Of a DNA stretch of 47,244 nt, positions 37,188-46,590 are shown one piece after another. The notes below the pieces were generated by a model. It saw nothing but the letters and a program-made list of their open reading frames with translations, did not search any database and was not told where the DNA came from. Origin of the DNA: Oxalobacteraceae bacterium (GTDB lineage Bacteria; Pseudomonadota; Gammaproteobacteria; Burkholderiales; Burkholderiaceae_D); NCBI GenBank assembly GCA_030698225.1, contig JAUYNR010000052.1, forward strand, positions 1 through 47,244, read 5' to 3'. Made by a program: the position numbers and the translations under genes. Every line of letters starts with the position of its first letter. The stretch's first letter is position 1.

Positions 37188-40079
37188 TCACTCGTACTCG
37201 CCGATCGGCACGCATCCGCAAAATAGGTTGCGGTCGCCGTAGACGTTGTCGGCGCGCCCGACCGCCGGCCAGTATTTCTGCTGGCGCAGCGACGCCACCG
37301 GATAGGCGGCCACGCTGCGGCTGTACTGGTGATCCCAGGCGTCGGCAGTGACCACCTGCGCGGTGTGCGGCGCGTGCTTCAATGGGTTGTCGGCGCGGTC
37401 GAATTCGCCGCTTTCGACTTTCGCGATCTCTGCCCGGATCGCGATCATCGCGTCGATGAAACGGTCCATCTCGGCTTGCGATTCGCTTTCGGTCGGTTCG
37501 ATCATCAGCGTGCCCGGCACCGGGAAACTCATGGTCGGCGCGTGGAAGCCGAAATCCATCAGGCGCTTGGCGACATCCTCGTTGCTGATGCCGGTGGCGG
37601 CCGTCAGCGGGCGCAGGTCGAGGATGCATTCGTGCGCGACCAGTCCGTCATGGCCCGAATACAGCACCGGATAGTGCGGCGACAGGCGGCGGGCGATGTA
37701 GTTGGCGGCCAGGATCGCGACTTCGGTGGCGGCGGTGAGACCTTCCGCGCCCATCATCGCGATGTACATCCACGAAATCGGCAGGATGCTGGCCGAACCG
37801 AACGGGGCCGCACTGATCGCGCCGATGCCGGCGGCGTCGCGCTGATAACCGGCGCTGCGCAGATTCGGCAGGAACTTCGCCAGATGGGCGCCGACCGCAA
37901 CCGGACCGACGCCGGGGCCGCCGCCGCCGTGCGGGATGCAGAAAGTCTTGTGCAAGTTCAGGTGGCTGACGTCGCCGCCGAACTGGCCCGGCGCCGCGAC
38001 GCCGACCAAGGCATTCATGTTGGCGCCGTCGATGTAGACCTGGCCGCCGTGCGCGTGGACGATTTCGCACAGTTGCTGCACGCCTTCCTCGAACACGCCG
38101 TGGGTCGACGGATAGGTCACCATCGCCGCGGCCAGGTTCTTGCCGTGCAGCTCAGCCTTGGCTTGCAGGTCGGCCAGGTCGACATTGCCGCGCGCGTCGC
38201 AGGCCACCACCACCACCTGCATCCCGACCATGCTGGCCGAGGCCGGATTGGTGCCGTGCGCCGAGGATGGAATCAGGCAGACGTTGCGATGCGCGTCGCC
38301 GCGCGACGCGTGGTAGGCCTGGATCACCAAGAGGCCGGTGTATTCGCCCTGCGAGCCGGCGTTCGGCTGCAACGATACCGCCGCGTAACCGGTGGCCGCG
38401 CAGAGCATTTCTTCCAGCTGGTCGATCATTTCGCGGTAGCCGATGGTCTGGCCGTTCGGTGCATACGGATGGATATTGGCGAACTCGGGCCAGCTGACCG
38501 GCAGCATTTCGGAAGTCGCGTTGAGTTTCATCGTGCAGGAGCCGAGCGGGATCATCGTGCGGTCGAGCGCCAGATCCTTGTCGGCCAGGCTGCGCAGGTA
38601 GCGCAGCATTTCGTGTTCGGCGTGGTAGCGGTTGAACACCGGATGGGTCAGAAAGCCGCTGCTGCGCGCCAGCGCAGCGGGAAATGCATCGCCGACCGCG
38701 GCTTCGATCGCGTCGAAATCCAGCGCCGCGGTTTGACCCTGCCCTTCCGCTGCAAAGATGGTCCACAGCAAGGCGATGTCGTCGCGGCCGCTGGTTTCAT
38801 CGAGCGAGATGCCGACATGATGGTCGTCGATCCGGCGCAGATTGATGCCCTGCGCCTCGGCTGCCGCGTGCAGCTTGTCGGCCAGCTTGACCTGCACGGT
38901 CAGCGTGTCGAAAAACGCTGCATTGGCGATGCCGTAACCGAGCTGGCGCAAGCCGGCCGCCAGCACGCCGGTGCAGCGATGCACCCGCTGCGCAATCCGG
39001 CGCAGCCCGTCCGGGCCGTGATACACCGCATACATCGACGCCATCACCGCCAGCAGCACTTGCGCGGTGCAGATGTTGGAGGTGGCTTTTTCGCGCCGGA
39101 TATGCTGTTCGCGGGTTTGCAGCGCCAGCCGGTACGCCTTGTTGCCCTGCGCATCGACGGTGACGCCGACCAGGCGGCCCGACATGCTGCGCTTGAATGC
39201 ATCGCGGGTGGCCAGATAGCCGGCGTGCGGGCCGCCGAAGCCGAGCGGCACGCCGAAGCGCTGGCTGTTGCCGACCACCACATCGGCGCCCCACTCGCCC
39301 GGCGGCGCCAGCAGCGCCAGCGCCAGCAGGTCGGCGGCTGCGATCACCAGCGCGCCCTTGGCGTGCAGCGCCGTCACGTATTCGCGGTAATCGCGCACTT
39401 CGCCATTCACGCCCGGATATTGCAGCAGTACGCCGAAACAGTCGTTGTTGATGGCTTCGTCGCCGCTGCAGGTGCGCACTTCGATCCCGAGCGGCCTGGC
39501 GCGGGTTTCGATGACTTCGCGGGTTTGCGGCAGCACGTCGTCGGCCACGTAAAACACCTTGGAATCCGACTTGCCGACGCGCTGGATCAGCGTCATCGCC
39601 TCGGCCGCGGCGGTGCCTTCGTCCAGCATCGACGCGTTGGCGATCGCCATTCCGGTCATGTCGGTGATCATTTGCTGGAAGTTCAGGATCGCTTCCAGCC
39701 GGCCCTGCGAGATTTCCGGCTGATACGGGGTGTACGCGGTGTACCAGGCCGGGTTTTCGAACAGGTTGCGCAGGATGACGCCCGGCGTGAAAGTGTTGTA
39801 ATAGCCTTGGCCTATCATCGACTTGAACACGCGGTTCTTGCTGGCAAGACCTTTCAGCTTGGCCAGCGCCGCCTGCTCCGGCAGCGGCTGGGAAAACTGG
39901 CCGAGCGGCAGCGCATCCTTGCGGCGGATGTTGGCCGGCACGATGGCGTCGATCAGCGCGCTGCGGCTCGGATAGCCGAGCACGGCCAGCATCGCCTGTT
40001 GTTCGGAATCGGACGGGCCGATATGGCGGGCAATGAACGCATCGCGTGCTTCAAGTTGGGAAAGGCTGGAACGGGTCAT
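37188..40079 (-). CDS. gcvP: Glycine dehydrogenase (decarboxylating), P protein
   Basis: The P protein decarboxylates glycine with PLP and passes the aminomethyl group to GcvH. It is 963 residues, the fused long form. The PLP lysine is probably Lys711 in [18 protein letters not shown], and the N-terminal half has [14 protein letters not shown] and [16 protein letters not shown]. It is the last gene of gcvT-gcvH-gcvP; a 156 bp gap with a hairpin repeat precedes it. A 2.8 kb open frame on the opposite strand is a shadow. Confidence 0.97.
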   Translation of the reverse strand: MTRSSLSQLEARDAFIARHIGPSDSEQQAMLAVLGYPSRSALIDAIVPANIRRKDALPLGQFSQPLPEQAALAKLKGLASKNRVFKSMIGQGYYNTFTPGVILRNLFENPAWYTAYTPYQPEISQGRLEAILNFQQMITDMTGMAIANASMLDEGTAAAEAMTLIQRVGKSDSKVFYVADDVLPQTREVIETRARPLGIEVRTCSGDEAINNDCFGVLLQYPGVNGEVRDYREYVTALHAKGALVIAAADLLALALLAPPGEWGADVVVGNSQRFGVPLGFGGPHAGYLATRDAFKRSMSGRLVGVTVDAQGNKAYRLALQTREQHIRREKATSNICTAQVLLAVMASMYAVYHGPDGLRRIAQRVHRCTGVLAAGLRQLGYGIANAAFFDTLTVQVKLADKLHAAAEAQGINLRRIDDHHVGISLDETSGRDDIALLWTIFAAEGQGQTAALDFDAIEAAVGDAFPAALARSSGFLTHPVFNRYHAEHEMLRYLRSLADKDLALDRTMIPLGSCTMKLNATSEMLPVSWPEFANIHPYAPNGQTIGYREMIDQLEEMLCAATGYAAVSLQPNAGSQGEYTGLLVIQAYHASRGDAHRNVCLIPSSAHGTNPASASMVGMQVVVVACDARGNVDLADLQAKAELHGKNLAAAMVTYPSTHGVFEEGVQQLCEIVHAHGGQVYIDGANMNALVGVAAPGQFGGDVSHLNLHKTFCIPHGGGGPGVGPVAVGAHLAKFLPNLRSAGYQRDAAGIGAISAAPFGSASILPISWMYIAMMGAEGLTAATEVAILAANYIARRLSPHYPVLYSGHDGLVAHECILDLRPLTAATGISNEDVAKRLMDFGFHAPTMSFPVPGTLMIEPTESESQAEMDRFIDAMIAIRAEIAKVESGEFDRADNPLKHAPHTAQVVTADAWDHQYSRSVAAYPVASLRQQKYWPAVGRADNVYGDRNLFCGCVPIGEYE

Positions 40080-40177
40080 GATCTGGAGTTATCGAAGGTC
40101 GTGGCACGGGCGCCGGCAACACTGTGCTGCCGACGCCCTGAATTAATGTGAAAGTCGCGTAGCGACTCGCTTCGCTG

Positions 40178-40201
40178 CCCTCTCCCGCAGGCGGGAGAGG
40201 G
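40178..40201. repeat. REP-like hairpin between gcvH and gcvP
   Basis: CCCTCTCCCGC-ag-GCGGGAGAGGG is an 11 bp perfect stem, followed by GTCTCGGGGGTGAGGG. Sequences of this form are dispersed in many proteobacterial genomes. A second hairpin AGTCGC-gta-GCGACT lies at 40153-40167. The stem inside the operon may partly uncouple gcvP expression. Confidence 0.6.
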
Positions 40202-40235
40202 GTCTCGGGGGTGAGGGCGGTCGAGAATATCGAAA

Positions 40236-40616
40236 TCAGGCGTCGATATTCTTGCCGTAGGCGGCCGCGTCGAGCAGGCTGCCGAGGTCGTCGAGATTGG
40301 CCGGCTTCAGCTTGAACAGCCAGGCATCGTAGGCGTTCTGGTTGATTTTCTCGGGAGCATCGGCCAGCGATTCGTTGACCGCCACCACTTCGCCGCCGAT
40401 CGGCGCATAGATATCGCTGGCCGCCTTGACCGATTCGACCACCGCGCAATCCTTGCCGGCGGCCAGTACCTGGCCGATTTCCGGCAATTCGACAAACACG
40501 ATGTCGCCCAGCGCATCCTGCGCGTATTCGGTGATGCCGACGCTGACCGTGCCATCGGCTTCGGTGCGCGCCCATTCGTGGGATTCGGTGTATTTCAGTT
40601 CTGCAGGGATGTTCAT
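40236..40616 (-). CDS. gcvH: Glycine cleavage system H protein
   Basis: GcvH carries the aminomethyl group on a lipoyl arm. It is 126 residues. The lipoylated lysine is Lys64 in [10 protein letters not shown], and the N-terminus [26 protein letters not shown] is split at residues 8-32. ATG 40616 has GGAG 6 nt upstream; the longer open frame is not gene-like. Confidence 0.97.
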   Translation of the reverse strand: MNIPAELKYTESHEWARTEADGTVSVGITEYAQDALGDIVFVELPEIGQVLAAGKDCAVVESVKAASDIYAPIGGEVVAVNESLADAPEKINQNAYDAWLFKLKPANLDDLGSLLDAAAYGKNIDA

Positions 40617-40686
40617 AATGGACTCCGGAGATAAGAGGGTTCGGGAATGCCGGCTGCGTGCCGGCATTACTAAAAAAGCGTAGAAA

Positions 40687-41802
40687 TCAGGAAACCAGAA
40701 TCTTGCCGTGGCGCACGAATGGCAGCTTGACCACGGTCGCCGCCAGCTTCTTGTCGCGGATTTCCACTTGGACAGTGTCGCCGACCGCCACGCCGAGCGG
40801 CAGGCGCGCCAGTGCAATCGCCTGCTGCATGGTCGGGCTGAAGGTGCCGCTGGTGATTTCGCCCTCGCCGTGGGCGCTTGCGACTTTCTGGTGCGCGCGC
40901 AGCACGCCGCCTTTTTCGCGCAGGATCAGGCCGAGAAATTGCACCTGCTGGCCAGCGGCCAGCAGCGCCGCCTTGCCGACGAAATCGCGTTCGCTGACCA
41001 GATCGATGGTCCAGGCCAGACCGGCGTCGAGCGGATTGACGGTTTCATCCATGTCCTGGCCGTACAGATTCATGCCGGCTTCCAGCCGCAGCGTGTCGCG
41101 CGCGCCCAGACCGGCAGGCTTGACGCCGGCCTCCAGCAATGCATTCCATAGCGCTTCGGCCCGGGCGGCCGGGAACGCGATTTCGAAGCCGTCTTCGCCG
41201 GTGTAGCCGGTGCGCGCCAGCATCACTTCACCGAACTGCGTGTCGGGTACCAGCACCGCATTGAACGGTTTCAATGGTTCGCTGGCGGCTTGGGTTTGCG
41301 GCAGCACTTGCCACACCCTGGCGCGCGCATTCGGCCCCTGCACCGCGATCAGCGCCAGCGCGTCAGGACCGCTGCGGCGCTGGGTGATGACGAGGCCGCT
41401 GCCGGTTTTGTCGTTCTGGGCCGAAATCCAGCCGATGTCTTTTTCGGCGGTGCCGGCATTGACCACCAGCCGGAACCAGTTTTCGCTGAAGAAATAAATG
41501 ATCAGGTCGTCGATCACAAAGCCGTCGGCATTGAGCATGCAGGAATACAGCGCTTTGCCCGGACTCTGCAATTTGTCGACATTGTTGGCCACCAGGCCGC
41601 GCAGGAAGGTGCGCACATTGGCCCCCTGCAGGTCGACTACGCACATGTGTGAAACGTCGAACATGCCGCAATCGTTGCGCACCGCGAGGTGCTCCTCGAT
41701 TTGCGAGCCGTAGTTGACCGGCATGTCCCAACCGCCGAAATCGACCATGCGTGCGCCTGCGGCACGGTGAGCGGCGTTGAGTGGAGTCGCTTGAAGCGTC
41801 AT
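40687..41802 (-). CDS. gcvT: Glycine cleavage system aminomethyltransferase (T protein)
   Basis: GcvT transfers the methylene group to tetrahydrofolate and releases ammonia. It is 371 residues with the family segments [21 protein letters not shown] and [16 protein letters not shown], followed by [24 protein letters not shown] lies 5 nt before the ATG. It is the first gene after the glycine riboswitch and 70 bp before gcvH. Confidence 0.97.
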   Translation of the reverse strand: MTLQATPLNAAHRAAGARMVDFGGWDMPVNYGSQIEEHLAVRNDCGMFDVSHMCVVDLQGANVRTFLRGLVANNVDKLQSPGKALYSCMLNADGFVIDDLIIYFFSENWFRLVVNAGTAEKDIGWISAQNDKTGSGLVITQRRSGPDALALIAVQGPNARARVWQVLPQTQAASEPLKPFNAVLVPDTQFGEVMLARTGYTGEDGFEIAFPAARAEALWNALLEAGVKPAGLGARDTLRLEAGMNLYGQDMDETVNPLDAGLAWTIDLVSERDFVGKAALLAAGQQVQFLGLILREKGGVLRAHQKVASAHGEGEITSGTFSPTMQQAIALARLPLGVAVGDTVQVEIRDKKLAATVVKLPFVRHGKILVS

Positions 41803-41873
41803 GGAAACCTCGTTACCAATAGAAAGGGGTCAACGGAGCAGGCGCACTCGCCCGTCCCGCGCTAATCGTCGCA

Positions 41874-42071
41874 GACCCCTCTGTCCTTGGTACCTGAGAG
41901 ATTACGGGAGCTGATCCCGCGCGCCCCTTCGGTGGGCAGTCTGCCGTTTGGCAACTGCCGCTCTCCAGAGTTTGGAAGGACATGCCCTCCATCCCGATCA
42001 GTCCTTTTGCCTGAGAGTTTTTGGGCGGTGCCCCTTCGGCGGCAGCGCGTGGCTACCCTCTCCTGATCAAG
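41874..42071 (-). ncRNA. Tandem glycine riboswitch
   Basis: Two aptamers are visible on the minus strand. The first starts GGAGAGGGTAGCC, has CCGAAGGGGCA and ends CTCTCAGGCAAAAGGAC. The second starts GGAGAGCGGCAG, has CCGAAGGGGCG and ends CTCTCAGGTACCAAGGAC. These are the conserved glycine aptamer blocks. It precedes gcvT by about 70 nt and should switch on the operon when glycine is high. Confidence 0.95.
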
Positions 42072-42078
42072 AGTCTGG

Positions 42079-42107
42079 AATATATGCGCTGCCGCCGCCC
42101 CTGTCAA
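42079..42107 (-). promoter_or_regulatory. Sigma70 promoter of the gcv operon
   Basis: TTGACA (42107-42102), exactly 17 bp, and TATATT (42084-42079) lie just upstream of the riboswitch. The transcript would begin near 42072, so the whole RNA leader is included. Confidence 0.85.
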
Positions 42108-42133
42108 ATTTTAGCTTGCGCCGATCCGGTGCT

Positions 42134-42796
42134 TCATACCGCCATGTAGCGCCCGGGTCTATGGTTCAGCATGATGACCAGATTCAGTGCCACCGCACCC
42201 AGCATCGACGCCAGCAAGGCAGTCAGGTCGACCACCAGCAGCGACGCCAGCACGATCACGACATCGATTCCCATCTGCAGTTTGCCGGCGCGAATGCCGT
42301 ATTTGTCTTGCAGGTAGAGCGACAGGATGTTGACGCCACCCAGGCTGGCCTGATGGCGAAACAGCACGATGAATCCGGTTCCCATCAGGAAGCCGCCGAT
42401 GACGGCGACATACAACGGAGTCAGCGCGCCGAACTGCACGAACTGCGGATGCAGGCCGGAAAATACCGACACCAATGCCACCGCACAGAACGTCTTGATG
42501 GTGAAACGCCAGCCCATGCGCCGCACTGCCAGGAGGTAGAACGGCAGATTGATGACAAAAAATACCGTGCCAAACGGGATTCCGCTGGAGTAATGGATCA
42601 GAAACGCCAGGCCGGCGGTGCCGCCGGTGAGCAATCCGGCCTGGTTGAACATCGCGATGCCGAGCGAGACAAACAAGGCGCCGATCACCAGTGCCAGAAT
42701 ATCTTCAAACAGGCTATGGGTCGGGGGCAGGGCGGGAGGAATAATGGCAGCGGTATTCATGGCGAGGGCGCGATCGGAATGGGGGCCGGAATTCAT
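42134..42796 (-). CDS. YitT-like membrane protein
   Basis: The 220-residue protein has five or six membrane helices, with the YitT-family pattern IALGNMFNQAGL-like AMFNQAGLLTGGTAGLAFLIHY and FLMGTGFIVLFRHQASLGGVNIL. The family is conserved but its role is not established. The start MNSGPHSD at 42796 is weakly supported; an ATG 12 codons later (MNTAAIIPP) is an alternative. It is divergent in spacing but on the same strand as gcv, and shares no operon with it, since the gcv promoter lies between them. Confidence 0.82.
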   Translation of the reverse strand: MNSGPHSDRALAMNTAAIIPPALPPTHSLFEDILALVIGALFVSLGIAMFNQAGLLTGGTAGLAFLIHYSSGIPFGTVFFVINLPFYLLAVRRMGWRFTIKTFCAVALVSVFSGLHPQFVQFGALTPLYVAVIGGFLMGTGFIVLFRHQASLGGVNILSLYLQDKYGIRAGKLQMGIDVVIVLASLLVVDLTALLASMLGAVALNLVIMLNHRPGRYMAV

Positions 42797-42908
42797 TCAA
42801 AGCGGTTCCGGCAAGGAAAATCCGACATTAACGCACAGAATCGCAGATCGTGATATATGCGGCTGCGATGAAAATCCGGCGCAGCAACAAACGCAGCAAC
42901 AACGGATA

Positions 42909-43700
42909 TCAGGCGCCGCGCAACAGGCACTCGGCGCCGCTTTTGAGCGACGGAAAAATACTGCGCGTTCGATCCAGATGCTGCAAGCCTGGCGCCAGCG
43001 GCAACGGCGCACCGCCGTACGCAGGCAAGCCCTGGCGCACCGGCATCACCTGCAGCGCCGCACCGGCCGGCGTGGCGGATGCGGCGGTTGCGGCGCTTAC
43101 ATTCGGCGCTTCCCAGCCGAAGCTGTATGCGTACCCCGGCAGCAACACGTCACAGGTGGCGGCAAACCATGCACTGTGGTCGGCATCGCGGCCGAGCGCA
43201 TGCGACAGTCCTTCAGGGTCGAATTTTGCCAGAGCCTGAATCAATTCCGCAGTCGATGCGCCGGGCGCATCGCCCCAGCCCAGCACCGGATTAAAGATGT
43301 AATCGGCACCGGAGCCGAACCAGCCCGCGCGCAACGGCCGCGCGCTCCAGTTGCGCGGACCGGCAAACAGGTGCCAATGCCAGTGCAAGCCGGACGGTTT
43401 CGGCCACGAATACAGGTATAGCCGCTGATAACCGCCGTCGTGCAAGGCGCGCACCATCGCCATCAGGCGTGCATGCGGCATCCGTTCGGGCGGGTGGCGG
43501 CGAAACAGAATCGGTTCGCCATTTGCATGCTGCAACTGGTCGGACGACAGGCACAGATCCAGCGTGTGCGCTTCCTGCCCGAAGCGCACCGACACCCAGC
43601 CCGACAGCAGGTTTACTGCGGTCAGCACCCCATATCCGCGAAAGTGGTGAAAAACGACGGTGCCGGGAGCGATCGGTTGCGTGCTAAGGCAGTTCAACAT
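42909..43700 (-). CDS. Unknown 263-residue protein
   Basis: The protein has no signal peptide or membrane helix. The N-terminal part (1-60, PGTVVFHHFRGYGVLTAVNLLSG and WVSVRFGQEAHTLDLC) reads like a small beta-barrel domain. The middle has many aromatic residues (YLYSWPKPSGLHWHWHLFAGPRNW), and the end is proline-rich and low in conserved motifs. I do not recognise a family. The start at ATG 43700 is chosen because the frame further upstream runs through repeat copy C. Codon use looks native. It is a single gene. Confidence 0.65.
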   Translation of the reverse strand: MLNCLSTQPIAPGTVVFHHFRGYGVLTAVNLLSGWVSVRFGQEAHTLDLCLSSDQLQHANGEPILFRRHPPERMPHARLMAMVRALHDGGYQRLYLYSWPKPSGLHWHWHLFAGPRNWSARPLRAGWFGSGADYIFNPVLGWGDAPGASTAELIQALAKFDPEGLSHALGRDADHSAWFAATCDVLLPGYAYSFGWEAPNVSAATAASATPAGAALQVMPVRQGLPAYGGAPLPLAPGLQHLDRTRSIFPSLKSGAECLLRGA

Positions 43701-44384
43701 TTGAAAAATAGACGGAGTATAGGTAATAAATATGCATTTACCGCATATATTTAAAGCGATAGTAAAAATACAGGATGTAGTACGTATTCCTGTCAGGGGC
43801 CGTGACAGATGCCCGAACAAAAGCCGGAAATGCTTGTGATGCAGCTGCGTTGCCCCGTTCCATCTACGATTGTAACGCGTTGTTGCTCTGGTTCCGGATC
43901 AGACCTGGCATGTGTGGCAATTCGTCTTGCGTAAAAAACGTGCAAATGTGGTTGGGCAGCCGCGTTCAGGGAATCCTTCCGAGCTATCTGCGAAAAAATC
44001 AGGCAATCAGATCAATATGATTAAAAATGAGTTTTTTTGCTGTCAAATCAATATTTCATAAATTTATTTGACTGAAATTGCAGTTTCTGGAAATTGCAAT
44101 CGTTAAGAATGATTTCCGATAACATCAAAATTACTTTGCTAAAAATAAATATTAAATTTTAAAATGCTAATTTGACTTATATTTTGATGTAAAAGTATCT
44201 AAATTGAATCATTTAACTGCCAAACGTCACAGAAATCGTGTGTTTATATGCGCCCGAAACTTGTTTGCAGAGATTGCCACGCAGGTCACTTCCAGCAGCT
44301 GCCGCTTTGCAAGCAGCCTTGAAGTGGGTAAACTGGCGGTCCAGTGTAATTCCGATGGGTTGAAATGCGTCGGCAGAATAAGAA
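43701..44384. other. 684 bp intergenic region with repeat copy C and AT-rich tract
   Basis: No gene is seen. It holds copy C (43711-43790), a GC-average part (43791-44020) and a very AT-rich tract (44020-44230). GAAATTGCA occurs twice (44074-44082 and 44090-44098), 16 bp apart. The rest is presumably the LacI gene promoter. Confidence 0.5.
43711..43790 (+). repeat. Dispersed intergenic repeat, copy C
   Basis: It begins GACGGAGTATAGGTAATAAA, has the core CATTTACCGCATATATTTAA and ends AATACAGGATGTAGTACGTAT. GGTAA/TTACC in the arms replaces the GTAAA/TTTAC pair of other copies while keeping base pairing. It lies upstream of the unknown 263-residue protein gene. Confidence 0.7.
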
Positions 44385-45416
44385 ATGATCAAAATGATGC
44401 AAAGACGTGCAACGCTCAATGAAATCGTGGAAGCTTCCGGACTCAGCCGCGCGACGGTCGACCGCGTGATCAACAACCGCCCCGGCGTTCATCCGCGCAC
44501 CCGCGACCTGGTCGCCCGGATCGTGGCCGAGCTGGAAAAAACAGCAGCTAGCGCGCCCGGCCCCGCTGCACCTTTTGCAAGCAAGCATTTTCAGATCTGC
44601 ATACAAGGAAGTAATGCATTTGCCGACGTGCTGGAAACGGCGCTGGCCAGTTCCACTGAGATATTCCGCTTACGTGGTTGCAAGCTTGGCTTGGCGCGTT
44701 TTGCGGCCAATGAAGATGATAAATTGAGCAGTTACCTGGCGACTATCGGAGAAAAATGCGATGGTGTGGCGATCTCTGCCAGAAATACCGAAGCGGTCGG
44801 TAATCGTTTGCGCGCACTCATGCGTCGCCAGATATCGGTGGTAAGTTTCACCACCGATGTCGATGCCGATGCGCGTCACTGCCATGTTGGGATGGATAAC
44901 CGCGCCGCCGGGCAAACAGCCGCCTTGTTGCTGGGCAATCACCTGAGGCACTTGCAGGTCGCCAATGTGGCGCTGGTGGTGAATGGCGTCTCTTACCGCA
45001 GTCATGAGGACAGGGAAATCGGTTGCCGCGCCTTATTGCGCCAACGCTACCCGCAGATAAATCTTTTTGAGATCGTCAAAGGCGACGATGATGCCGAGAT
45101 GACCTATCAGGCGCTGTGCGACGTGCTGTTGAGTCGCCCCGATATCAGCGCGCTCTACGATTTGAGTGGCGACAACCGCAGTCTGGCCAAGGCCGTACAG
45201 GATTGCGGCCACAGCAAGCTGCTCTATATTGCGCACGAACTTGACCCCGTCAGCAGCAAATTGCTCAAGGAAGAGGTGATCGATTATCTGATTACGCAGC
45301 ACATTCCGACCCTGCTGAACGCGGTTGTAGACTCGCTACTGCAAATTAATTCAGGAAAACAGCCCGCGGACATCAATCCGGTGCCTATACAACTGCTTTG
45401 CAAGTACGTGATCTGA
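44385..45416 (+). CDS. LacI-family transcriptional regulator
   Basis: The 343-residue protein has an N-terminal LacI helix-turn-helix (ATLNEIVEASGLSRATVDRVINN, with the hinge region RPGVHPRTRDLVARIVAEL) and a periplasmic-binding-like effector domain from about residue 68. The effector part (KHFQICIQGSNAFADVLETAL) resembles the sugar-binding peripasmic type 1 fold of the monosaccharide regulators. No transporter or sugar gene is adjacent, so the target is unknown. The ATG at 44385 and the one at 44394 are both possible, and no strong ribosome site is seen. Confidence 0.85.
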   Translation: MIKMMQRRATLNEIVEASGLSRATVDRVINNRPGVHPRTRDLVARIVAELEKTAASAPGPAAPFASKHFQICIQGSNAFADVLETALASSTEIFRLRGCKLGLARFAANEDDKLSSYLATIGEKCDGVAISARNTEAVGNRLRALMRRQISVVSFTTDVDADARHCHVGMDNRAAGQTAALLLGNHLRHLQVANVALVVNGVSYRSHEDREIGCRALLRQRYPQINLFEIVKGDDDAEMTYQALCDVLLSRPDISALYDLSGDNRSLAKAVQDCGHSKLLYIAHELDPVSSKLLKEEVIDYLITQHIPTLLNAVVDSLLQINSGKQPADINPVPIQLLCKYVI

Positions 45417-45479
45417 GCGCATTGCCGCCCGATACGTCAGCAGATGCTTCGGGCGCGCAAGATCGTGTGTAATGGTTTA

Positions 45480-45656
45480 TTACTGACCGGGCGCCGGATT
45501 GGCGTCGTCGCTTGGCTGCACTTCGCCTTCGCCGGAAGTTTCCTCATCTGGGGCATCGGTCTTCGGTACAGACTTACGCTGCAATTTTTCTTCCTTCTTG
45601 CGTTTTTTTGCAAGGTCCTTTTGACGCTTTTCGAATTGGTAGTTAGGCTTGGCCAA
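45480..45656 (-). CDS. 58-residue charged protein with TTG start
   Basis: The protein begins (M)AKPNYQFEKRQKDLAKKRKKEEKL, continues basic to residue 28 and ends acidic (DAPDEETSGEGEVQPSDD). Short proteins with the AKPNYQFEKRQ start occur in Betaproteobacteria as conserved hypotheticals, to my knowledge without known function. The only in-frame start that keeps the conserved N-terminus is TTG at 45656, without an evident Shine-Dalgarno. The charge split and predicted helix suggest a nucleic-acid or ribosome partner, which is inference. Confidence 0.7.
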   Translation of the reverse strand: MAKPNYQFEKRQKDLAKKRKKEEKLQRKSVPKTDAPDEETSGEGEVQPSDDANPAPGQ

Positions 45657-45847
45657 TGGAGAGTCCCGGGTCTATGTTGAAATTAGGGGGCGGTCAACAC
45701 TGCAGATTCTACCGCCCTATATACAGGGTACGCGATAACTGGCATGACGCCAAATCACTGAATGCATAAAAGGCCCCAGTTAAGCATCGAATTTGCCGTC
45801 CGGTATACTGTATTGCCACATATCAACACTATTCAAGCAAGCCTGCC

Positions 45848-46258
45848 ATGTCAAAAGTAAAGGATAACCTCACAATCATCATCGTATGCGCCGCACTCAG
45901 CTGCCTGGCGCTTGGCTTCGGCTTTGCATGGTTATATCAGCGGCCAAATGATAAGGCACAGGTCCAGGTAGCGTATGTCGCACTCGGCCCACTGCTGGTC
46001 AACACGCAGGATTATGCATTTTCAGCCAGCCTGTCGGTGCAAACCAGCGCCAAAGATGCGAAGTGGGCGTCGCAGCATAAAAATGCGCTCATTGCAGTGT
46101 TACAACAAGCCCTGGTCAACACCAATCCGAAGAGCCTACGCGATCCGTCCGGCTTGCAGTTGCTGCAACAGTCGCTCAAGAAAGCCGGTAATGCATCACT
46201 GGGAAAAAATGGTCTGAAAGAAGTATTTCTCACTGACTTTGTATTTCAGTCAAATTAG
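45848..46258 (+). CDS. FliL-like membrane-anchored protein
   Basis: The 136-residue protein has an N-terminal membrane helix (about 9-31) and a periplasmic domain. VAYVALGPLLVNTQDYAFSASLSVQTS, then KNALIAVLQQALVNTNPKSLRDPSGLQLLQQSL, and the end VFLTDFVFQSN follow the layout of FliL, the flagellar stator-associated protein. It is shorter than typical FliL and no flagellar gene is near, so an orphan FliL-domain protein is the safer reading. The start MSKVKDNLTIII is the first ATG. Confidence 0.7.
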   Translation: MSKVKDNLTIIIVCAALSCLALGFGFAWLYQRPNDKAQVQVAYVALGPLLVNTQDYAFSASLSVQTSAKDAKWASQHKNALIAVLQQALVNTNPKSLRDPSGLQLLQQSLKKAGNASLGKNGLKEVFLTDFVFQSN

Positions 46259-46327
46259 CCACCCAGTTCAGTACGGTTCGCCACCGCGGACCAAAAGGAA
46301 GGGATGGCAGCATTTTTGGAAAAGCGC

Positions 46328-46356
46328 TTGCCAAAGTTCGGCAACGTTTGCTATAG
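46328..46356 (+). promoter_or_regulatory. rRNA promoter, upstream copy
   Basis: TTGCCA (46328-46333), 17 bp, CTATAG (46351-46356) lie about 450 bp before 16S. This is a plausible P1-type promoter, weaker in match than the downstream one. Confidence 0.55.
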
Positions 46357-46468
46357 TTCGGCTCCCGTTGCAAGACGGGGCAAAAGCAGGGAGCAGCGGG
46401 ACAAGCGGAAGTCGACGCGAAGCGGTGCGCAGGGAGTTGAAACAGGCGCTGCGGAGCGAAAAGAAAAG

Positions 46469-46497
46469 TTGACCAGGCAAGTAAAACGCTGCATAAT
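46469..46497 (+). promoter_or_regulatory. rRNA promoter, downstream copy
   Basis: TTGACC (46469-46474), exactly 17 bp, CATAAT (46492-46497), preceded by an A-rich segment (GAAAAGAAAA). This looks like a strong rrn promoter, about 310 bp before 16S. Confidence 0.75.
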
Positions 46498-46579
46498 CTC
46501 ATCTCTTCGGTGCTGCAAACAAAACGCTTTGCAGCCCGGTTAGTCCGGTAGGAAATACCGGATTGTCCAGGAAGAAAAA

Positions 46580-46590
46580 GATCTTTAACA
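46580..46590 (+). promoter_or_regulatory. boxA-like antitermination site of the rRNA leader
   Basis: GATCTTTAACA followed by ATTAACAG matches the NusB/S10-binding boxA (TGCTCTTTAACA) in 9-10 positions and lies in the leader where expected. The remaining leader (46498-46807) contains no gene. Confidence 0.75.

Noticed and set aside
37329..40151. 2.8 kb plus-strand open frame (940 codons) opposite gcvP
   Set aside because: gcvP is unambiguous; the antisense frame is His/Arg/Ala-rich low-complexity sequence, a GC-codon shadow.
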